A DNA stretch of 64,000 nucleotides from Favolaschia claudopus (taxonomy: Eukaryota > Basidiomycota > Agaricomycetes > Agaricales > Mycenaceae): assembly GCA_037176885.1 (NCBI GenBank), contig JAWWNJ010000133.1, positions 186,001 to 250,000 on the forward strand, written 5' to 3'. This document shows, one piece after another, positions 56,901-64,000 of the stretch; the first letter of the stretch is position 1; each line of letters begins with the position of its first letter. The position numbers were made by a program, and so were the translations under genes. Under the pieces are notes generated by a model. That model was given only the letters and a program-made list of their open reading frames with translations. It did no database searches and had not been told where the DNA came from.

Positions 56901-57823
56901 TAAGGTTACTTGAGGACGGGGACTGCCTAGTTTGTCCCTTCATGTGGTATTTAGACATCCTGAGGGTCCAAGAGGCTTCATACTCTTTAGTGAAACCCAA
57001 ACATCCTTGATTGAAGACGTCGTTTGGTCTGGTGATCTCCTCACGATGCGCCCGGATGTTGCCCTTTTTAATAGGCTATGTCCTGGTTAGCTATACGGGA
57101 CATATACTAACCCTCTGGAGCGTAGTAGTCTTAGGCTAGATAGTAAAAAGTGCAAATTTTAGCACTATTTCACTACCAGCCCAATAGCCTGCTTATCATC
57201 TCCCCCATTCTTTGCTATTGACCGTCCCCGGTCAACCTTATTCCAAAATCCTGGCTTTTAACTAGATTTCTTGTCTTGTTACTCCAAATGTACTAAAACT
57301 ACTTTAACTATCGCCCAGGGTAGCTTAGCCACCCAGAACGGTTCCTTAACCAGAGAATTTTAAGTTCAGAATCCGTTGGTTACTGGCCCCGGCGAGAGTT
57401 ACGTAATTTACGTCACTTATTCATTAAGCCATCAGTCCTCGACTGATTTTCTGTTTCCGCGGGAGCAACTAAGTCAAGAGGCCCGTCCCCTGTCTGGGTT
57501 GCATTCCTGACGTTAATTCCTTCCCCTAGACACCCAACAAGTCGCCTTTTGAACATCTGGTCGTCAAGCGGCGGCTTGTTTACTCTCTTTCCTCCTCTAA
57601 TCTGAGCTTTTCTTTTCGTGGCCCGATTTGGTAAGTTCTAATTAACCCTATTGATGGAACAACCGCAGCTAAACGGTTCTTCTTCTCAATAGAGTCTCTG
57701 AACTCTAATTGCCCTTGCCCATTTCTCTTCTAAGTCCGCTTCTTTTAGGCGCCGCTAACGCAGCTTCCCTTTAAGAAGTGGAACTTAGAAATTTTCGCTC
57801 ATTCTCTCTTTCCTCCGCCCACC
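53996..57823. other. Long gene-poor stretch before the Cys6 gene array
   Basis: 54290-54660 is C/T-rich on the plus strand and 54670-55600 is A/G-rich, echoing the 40.6-42.2 kb composition but with no demonstrable homology. 55780-57780 is AT-richer with frequent CTAG and TTAG words. No gene could be supported; repeats are listed separately. Confidence 0.45.
56105..56255 (-). repeat. Short tandem-like repeats including dispersed repeat copy 2
   Basis: GCTGATACCACACAG (or GCTGATACAACACAG) occurs three times and CCAAGTCCAA-type words about five times between 56105 and 56240. 56171-56255 is the inverted counterpart of 50064-50149. Confidence 0.6.
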
Positions 57824-60286
57824 ATGGCTAAACACTCCACCTCGTCTTTCAAGACGGCTTTCTCTTCGCCACAACCTGACTCGCCCACCGAGGTCACCGA
57901 CACCGCGACTCTTTACTGGGGTCCTTGGAACCACCCTTGCGCACGCGACCTCAACGCTATCCTCATTGCGGGTGGGAAGGTCCCTCTCATCCGCGATGAG
58001 GCGTATCTCGCATTCGCCAAGGCTTATCCTGCCGCTCTCGCTTCTGCCAATGACCAAGTCTGGGACGAACTCGCCGACGAGAATCATGCGTGGAACGGCA
58101 TGATCCAGCAGATCCTTGTCTTTCTCGACGTCGTTCCTTACGATTGGAGGGTGTTGGTAGTCGAGCCTCCCCGTCAGACCGGCGAGGGGCGTCTTTTCTT
58201 TTCTAAGTTTTATCCTTTTCAAACGCCACCTCTAACCTCTCTTCCTTAGTACCCCACGCTCCCTCCTGACTTCAAGATCCCTTTTTCCGCTGCCCCTCGC
58301 CTCGTCTGTATTGACATGGACTGGCACGCGGGCCCCTTCTATTCGTTCAAGAAGGACAAGGGCGTGAACTCCTCGCCATACTCCAAGCTCAGCATCGTCC
58401 CCTACCAGGCTCCTCCTCGTCGAATGGTCTTCCACGAAGGCCCTGCCTCTCCAATCGCTCCACCGCCTCAGCCGTCGCCTTCCGTCTTCAAAGCTCCAGC
58501 CGCCGCGCCTATCGTGAATCCCCAGAACGCCTCGCCTTCGTCCAGCGCGCGCCCTGCGAAGTCTGCTCGCACAACCTTGGCTCAGTCGACAGCCGTGGGC
58601 CCTCCGACTTCCGTTCCAAAGCCTCGTCCTCTTGCAAAGACCGAGTCCTCGTCCGCTCCCCGTTCTGCTCCCGTGAAGGTGGAACCTCGCCAGACTGCGG
58701 CTTCGCTATTCGACGGCGTCGAGATCCCTTTGACGCCTGCCAGTTCTACTCGTACTCGTTCCGGAGTGTGAGTCTAGTTTCTCTTTCCTTTCTTATTATC
58801 ATCCTGATCCTCCTGTTTTCTAGAGCGCACCCGGTCGACGCCAAAGACGTATCCAAGTCGCACCGTAAAAGACAGTTGGAACCTGATACCGAAAGTCTCA
58901 AGGTTAGCTAGCTCCCTCTTAGGCCCCCTTTTATCCATTCACCGACTTATTCCTCTACCTAGCCGGACCCAGACAGTGATGGCGAGGACGAGGTCGGCTC
59001 CGTCGTTGGCGAGGGTTTAGATAGTCAGCAGTTCTTCGTCGCGCCCCGCCGTCCCAATACGGGAGATATCGAGTACAACAAGAAGAAACGCAACCCCACC
59101 ACCGACGATCTCAATTCGTTCGCCAAGCAGATTGTCAAGGCTTTTACGACTCGCCTCGAGCATTCCGACACTACTGGTTCTGGTAAGTCTTCTAAGACGT
59201 TCGTCTGTTTACTTCATGATAACTGACGAGCCATCTTTCAGAGGACATCGAACCTCCTTCGTCGTTGAACGTCCAGCCTTCTCCTTCGCTGAATATTCAA
59301 AGCGCCCGCGATCAGCCCTTTATCTACGCTCTGCGTGTGAAGGGCCGTCCTCCGCGTTTCTATACAGGCTTCCCTCCGGCGACGATGACTCGGAAGAACC
59401 GTCGCAACACGGATCGCCCAGAAAAGTCTCTGCCGCTTCAAAAGTTCAACCCAGCGCCGATTATGGAAGTCGAGTTCCATCAAGCCAAGATTGTAAGTCG
59501 CACAATCCCGTCTTCATGTTCTTTTCTGACATCTTTATCAGCCGACCTTCTGGTGTCTTCAGTGTCTTGCCCTGAACCTCACTTGCGTTCCCCTTGCTTT
59601 CGGGGCCAAGTGCGGGACTTGCTTCAAGCGCCAACACTCTTGCGAGTTCGAGAAATGCGACGAGGAGATAATCGATGTCTACCACCAGCTAGCGTCGCGT
59701 TTTGTTATGTTCTCTGACGGTCCGTTCTTCGTTCTTACTCAAAACGTTCGCCATAGACTAACTCTTTATTTAGCCACACCGTACTTTGCCGATCTTATGA
59801 AGGCCCGTTACGAGCGCTTCCGCGACGCCGCCCAGGTAGCTCGCGACGCTGGCGAGGACTTCGCTGACATCTTCCGCCACTTCAACGCCCACGCCGTCGA
59901 GGTGATCAACGCCATCGGTCTTGAAAAGTTCCTTAACCGATTCAACGACGTCGACGTCCCTCACGACGTTCTCCACAAACACTTTGACGAGCTCATTGAC
60001 GGCTTTAACAAACTGTCGGTCGAGGGCCATGAGCCGCTCGTTCCTACTCCGCTCCCGGTTGGAGACTGTGCTATCAACCTCTACTCCGACGTGCTCCGTG
60101 CCGCTGAGGGTTTGGAGGGAGAACCGGTAAGTGGCTCATTTCCCCAAGTCCCCTCCCTCATTCTTTTGCTAACCACACCCCTCCCAGGCTTCGTTGTCTC
60201 AGGTCGACGCGGATGCTGCTGGAGACGAGATGGTTGTGGACGAGTCGGCTGCGGTGGGAACGGCAGAGGTAGCCCCTCCTGCGTGA
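57824..60286 (+). CDS. Cys6 zinc-cluster-like protein 1 of 4 (676 residues)
   Basis: Eight exons: 57824-58156, 58250-58767, 58824-58902, 58963-59182, 59242-59492, 59542-59719, 59774-60126, 60188-60286. All phases agree and sum to 676 residues; the ATG follows GCCCACC. The N-terminal domain (about 1-170) is globular (LYWGPWNHPCARDLNAIL, VVPYDWRV, RLVCIDMDWHAGPFY). A Pro/Ser/Lys-rich linker follows (about 200-470), with a basic patch SKSHRKRQ and acidic SDGEDEVG. Exon 6 holds CLQCLALNLTC then CGTCFKRQHSC, spacing x2-x6-x8-x2-x6, the Zn2Cys6 spacing but without the usual basic residues after the second Cys. The C-terminal exon is helical and acidic. Intron 1's donor (GTAGTC) is the least certain. 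It may be a DNA-associated or regulatory protein, but no function can be named. Confidence 0.75.
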
Positions 60287-60967
60287 GGTGGCCCTTGCCA
60301 GTTCGACTTGCTTGCATTCGCGCGCGCGCCCTCGGCGCTTTTTGTTTGATTTGCTTCATCTACTATGTTTTGGACTAGGCCTACATAATTTAGATTACTG
60401 GTAACCCTAGAATACTAAAAAAATGTATCGTTCATAGCCTGTCCCTGTAGTTTTAGGGATAGGACTATAAAATTGCTCAAAGCGGTCGTCTCTTTTGTTA
60501 TGATTAAATCAAACTTGTGGACTTTATCTGTCACAAAAGAAATTCTTATCGAGTAGCACATTTTTCTCTATTCTTGACGAATTCTCACTTTAGGGCCGGT
60601 CCAATAATTTTACTTTGTTCAGCCCGATAGTGACCGTCAGAGTTATCCAGGGCCAGGTCTATCTTTTTAATGGTTTCGAAGCTTTATCTTTTGCCTGTCT
60701 AGACTGGTTTTGGTTAAGTCAGAGCTAGATAGCTCTTTATTGCTTAACCTGAATCCATCTTGGCTTAATTAGGCCTTCCTAATATCCATTGTCCAGATAG
60801 ACGTCTGTACTAGTAACTAGTTGCCCAACCCTTCGCGTTGGTGACGTCAATTTTGATTGACTTCCGGATTTAGCAAAATCAGGCTGTCAACCTTAGCCGA
60901 AGTGATCGAGTTCCTAGTTAGGACGACCTGCATGTTAGCCCGGCTCATAGGGGCCCGAGGCTTAACC
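60287..60967. other. Spacer between Cys6 genes 1 and 2
   Basis: AT-rich with TTAG/CTAG words; no coding signal. It presumably contains the 3' region of gene 1 and promoter of gene 2. Confidence 0.45.
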
Positions 60968-61614
60968 ATGGCAATCAATCCTCACCCAACTACTCTTAAG
61001 CCCTTGGGAGCTTATCTTTCGCTGGAGGAAGAGTTCACTTATTACTTCTTGGAAGATAAGAAGGTAAGTTCCCTCTGTTTTTGCCGTTTAGATACCGCTT
61101 AGCCAGCACGCTCCCTTAGCCTGGGGCTGGAAGCTTATGCCAGTCTTGCAATGTCTTCGGACAGACTTGCAAATTCAAGGCCTGGGGTAGAGGCTGCGAA
61201 CGCTGCGAGCTTCACCACCAGTCGGACTGCACTTACGCCCAATGGCCAGCTTTCCTTGACTTTCGCAAGTCTGAGTTATGGGAGAAGACTGGTCCGTCTT
61301 ATCCTTTTCATCGTCTTTTAGCTAGGTCCTGACTTGACTATCTAGAACTTCGCTATGGCGGAGACTACTTCCCAGAGTCCCACCTTGAGGCTTACTTCGA
61401 GCCTTTGTTTAAACGGAACGTGGCCGCTTACGAACGGAGGCTCGAGATAGCTCTTCTTAAGGTTAGGCAAGCGTCACCTGCGGAAGCTATGGAAGTGTAT
61501 AGAGCGCACGAACGGGCTCACGGGGGAGGGACCTTTGGAGTCGCAGCTTGGCTGCGTTCCGACCCTGGCTTAACCATCCCAGTTATGCGCCCGCGCCGTA
61601 CTTTCGAGCGTTAA
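60968..61614 (+). CDS. Cys6 zinc-cluster-like protein 2 of 4 (178 residues)
   Basis: Exons 60968-61063, 61120-61291 and 61346-61614 join in phases 0 and 1. Exon 1 ends YLSLEEEFTYYFLEDKK, very like exon 1 of gene 3 (SLEEEYAFIYLED). Exon 2 is the Cys module: CQSCNVFGQTCKFKAWGRGC then ERCELHHQSDC, spacing x2-x6-x8-x2-x7. Exon 3 is a helical domain (YFPESHLEAYFEPLFKRN, YERRLEIALLKVRQ) with basic C-terminus MRPRRTFER. No signal peptide or catalytic motif. It is small for a transcription factor and lacks an activation region, so it may be a partner or regulator of gene 1-like proteins; that is inference. Confidence 0.75.
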
Positions 61615-61729
61615 GTTTATTTGGCCTTTATCTTAGCCAGACCTCCTGTTAGGGCCCGATTTGTATAAAGTCCAGTTTAGCTAGTCGATCTCGATATACC
61701 ACTTCTTGTCTTCTACTCTCATCTTCGCT

Positions 61730-62317
61730 ATGCCTTTCAACTCCCTGGAGGAGGAATATGCCTTTATTTATCTAGAGGATCACCCCGTGGGTCCCATGTC
61801 CTTATTCTTCGTAAATACGGCTTATCCCTTTCTAGTCTCTTAGCTCGTGTATTCAGTGCGTAGACCGTGGTCAAGACTGCGTGTTCTCCTTCTGGGGCAG
61901 GGCTTGCACCGCTTGCGAGGAGAGGCTTTGCAACCATTGCAGCTTCCGTTGGTTCTATTGCTGGCAGATGTTCCGCCTTTCCCCTGAGTTCACTTCGCTC
62001 CGTAAGTTCCTTGCCTAATTAACGGCTAAGTCAATTAACCAAGACGCTTGACAGGTCCCCGCTTTGGCCGGGTGATGTTCCCTTACGCTTTCCTTCACCT
62101 TCACATACAGTCGATCATGGAGACTATTTGGGAGGAGACTTATATGGCCCGCTGCGACCAAGTCAAGCGTCGTATTGACGCAGCTAAGTCTACCGCCGAG
62201 ACTGCCCATCTCCGTACCTATTTTGACCGCCTTGGGTTTGGCGCAATTGCCTACCGATGGCTAAGCCACAGGCACTGTGTCCTACGTCTCCAAGAGATTT
62301 GCCGAGGGGAAGCTTAA
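61730..62317 (+). CDS. Cys6 zinc-cluster-like protein 3 of 4 (161 residues)
   Basis: Exons 61730-61786, 61836-62001 and 62055-62317 join in phases 0 and 1, the same as gene 2, and start about 115 nt after gene 2's stop. Exon 1 is MPFNSLEEEYAFIYLEDHP. Exon 2 has CIQCVDRGQDCVFSFWGRAC then TACEERLCNHC: the first five Cys keep x2-x6-x8-x2, while the sixth position is altered (x4 or x7 choices, extra Cys). Exon 3 is helical and basic (WEETYMARCDQVKRRID). The choice of acceptor TTCTAG at 61835 is made because it keeps the first two Cys in frame. Function unknown; a close paralogue of gene 2. Confidence 0.7.
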
Positions 62318-62532
62318 TTAATTGGTCTTTAGTTTACCCAGCCGCTCGTTCTAGTTTAGCCCAGACCCTCCTGTATCTTATCCGGTATTTCGGTTATAGA
62401 TCCAAGGTGATCGAATTTAACTTTTGAGACAGCTCGGAGGGGTCGAATCGTCAGCGATCCACTTTTATTTAGGTGGACTTCTGCCTTTTCGTCTCCCAAT
62501 TAATTCTTCTTCCCTTCTTCTAATCTTTCTGT
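62318..62532. other. Short spacer between Cys6 genes 3 and 4
   Basis: T-rich just before the ATG at 62533 (TTCTTCTAATCTTTCTGTATGG). Nothing else seen. Confidence 0.4.
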
Positions 62533-63637
62533 ATGGCCCCAACTGCCGATTCTACTCTACTCGACGTTGCCGCGCAGGTCGTTGGCTTAAACGAGCCTGG
62601 CCCAGCTACAGTGGTGGATTTCTTGTTGATGCTCCAGGAGCGCCGTGTAAGTCTTAGCTTCGCTATTCTGAAGCCCAAGTCTCTGGCTAACTCCCCCACT
62701 CTTCTAGCCTAAGCGTCCCTGCGGTAATTGCGTCAACGCAGGTATCCTCTGCACTCCCACTCGCGCTGGGACTGGTTGCCGCGAGTGCACCCTTCAACTC
62801 TACTCCACTTGCGAGTTCATGGACGTTAATCGTTTTGTCGAGGAGCACGAGAAAGGCTTGGCCACTTTTATGCGTAGCCATAGTACGTCTTTCTCTTGTT
62901 CTTTTACCCAACGCTGGATTAACCTCCGTTTCGTCTAACTAGAGCGCAAGCCCAATCCCGATGGTCTAGCCAAGTGGCGCCGTTGGTCGTCGCTTATGAT
63001 CTATGCTGGCCAGATCTTTCCGGCTCACGCTAACCTCGACTTGGTCGCTACTCATACGGCTTATTTCCACATCTTGGGCCGTCTTCCTCTCGACTCGCTC
63101 TCCGTTATCTTGTCAGTCATCGAGACTTCCCTTCCTGGCCGAGTTCCCATCAGCACTATTTTGCGTACTTTGGTTACTCGTAAGCGCGCTGCCCTGGAGG
63201 CGGCTGATCCAGATATTCCTTGGATCGCACCCCTTCCTATGGGACCGACGGACTCTCCTCACCAAGCTAGGATTTTCCCTTTAACCAACACTCGCGTTAA
63301 TCCTGACCCCGTCGCTGGCCCATCTATCCAGGGCGTTATGCCCGATGGTTCGAGTGCAGCTTTTAACTGGTCCACCCTCGCTTCACTCATCAACGACCAG
63401 TACAAAGACGACATCCCCGTTCGGTCGCCTCGTTCCATCCTTAACGGTCCTGACCCTGACTTAGCCGAGGGCTCCGTGTCTATTTTTGTCGACACTAGCC
63501 TTAGTGCTGTCGGAGGTTCTTTCGTTCGCGAGCAGCTAACTAAAGAGTCCACCAGTGAGAAGGATCTCATCTCTTCGGTGCTTGACTGCGTTGATACCGC
63601 CCTTATCTTTGGGGAGGACGCCGCCAGCGACTTTTAG
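62533..63637 (+). CDS. Cys6 zinc-cluster-like protein 4 of 4 (327 residues)
   Basis: Exons 62533-62646, 62708-62882 and 62943-63637 join in phases 0 and 1. Exon 1 (MAPTADSTLLDVAAQVVG) is a short helical lead unlike those of genes 2 and 3. Exon 2 has CGNCVNAGILCTPTRAGTGC then RECTLQLYSTC, spacing x2-x6-x8-x2-x7. Exon 3 opens with a basic KRKPNPDGLAKWRRW, then a helical domain (LDLVATHTAYFHILGRL, DSLSVILSVIETSLPG) and a longer acidic C-terminus ending FGEDAASDF. The basic stretch after the module resembles a linker or nuclear-localisation signal. It is the member most like a small Zn2Cys6 regulator, but DNA binding is unproven. Confidence 0.75.
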
Positions 63638-64000
63638 ATATCTTAGCTCGATAGACGATTTAGTTAGTAGGATGTTTGTATGGCCTTTTCACAATTAAAC
63701 GTAGTTTATCTTGTGAATCGTCTGGCTTTATCCACCTGAGGTCATAAGCTCTAGCTAAGCTGTTTGATTTGACAGATTGTGTCAGTCTAGCCGCTGTCAT
63801 GACCTCACTTCTTAATTAAGCCGACTGGATGATGCGCTCATCTAATTAGCCCGATTTTATGATCGATCTAACTAGACTGTTCGCAGGGGTCGTCCTGAGG
63901 TGCCGACAAGCACTTCGTTAAGGTGGGGCGTCTTAGCCGGTGATTCTGAGCCAGTCTTTTCTTAGCCTAACTCCGAATTGTTTATCCAGCGTCCGCTTGG
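63638..64000. other. Downstream flank, no gene seen
   Basis: AT-rich with repeated TTAGCTAG, TTAATTA and AATTAGCC words like the other spacers of the Cys6 array, so another member could begin beyond the right edge. Confidence 0.35.

Overview
The window looks like chromosomal DNA from a basidiomycete fungus, most likely an Agaricomycete. The reasons are very short GT-AG introns (about 50-95 nt), several F-box/leucine-rich genes of the expanded Agaricomycete type, a seven-helix membrane protein of a lineage-expanded fungal family, a TPR-CHAT gene with 44-residue repeats, a lactonase-fold gene, a Tad-like LINE carrying endonuclease, reverse transcriptase and a C-terminal zinc region, and hAT-like non-autonomous elements. 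No organism name can be fixed from the sequence alone. No tRNA, rRNA, CRISPR or prokaryotic operon was seen.

Layout. 0-13 kb is gene territory: a large low-complexity Ser/Pro/Ala-rich protein running off the left edge (minus), a frameshifted lactonase-like gene (plus), a 295-bp foldback element with 9-bp target duplications, a 708-residue disordered protein (plus), and an F-box gene (minus). 13-16.7 kb holds a membrane-protein gene and a broken F-box paralogue split by a 730-bp near-perfect palindrome. 16.9-28.7 kb is a nested retrotransposon stack: LINE A is interrupted by LINE B (15-bp target duplication plus poly(A)), and LINE B is itself interrupted by a 578-bp hAT-like element (8-bp duplication) and a 267-bp TA-flanked element. 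Removing each insert restores the reading frame of its host. 28.7-34 kb contains a disrupted unknown gene, a second hAT-like element and a second TA-flanked element. 34-38 kb has two more F-box genes. 38-45 kb is largely gene-poor. 45-50 kb is a TPR-CHAT (caspase-like) gene broken by frameshifts and two insertions. 51-54 kb has a third hAT-like element and a LINE 3' remnant.

The most distinctive part is 57.8-63.6 kb. Four same-strand genes each carry one Cys6 module with C-x2-C-x6-C-x8-C-x2 spacing, three of them ending in a sixth Cys at x6 or x7. In all four the module sits on its own exon, bounded by a phase-0 intron upstream and a phase-1 intron downstream. This points to local duplication of an exon-encoded zinc-cluster-like module. 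The proteins around it (676, 178, 161 and 327 residues) are otherwise divergent and I do not recognise them.

How the genes work together: there is no pathway logic across the window. F-box proteins would select substrates for SCF ubiquitin ligases and the CHAT gene resembles fungal TPR-protease immune/death-type proteins, but the latter is broken here. Much of the window's structure comes from transposition, and several insertions can be dated relative to one another. Coordinates of exons are read by eye from splice motifs and frame continuity.
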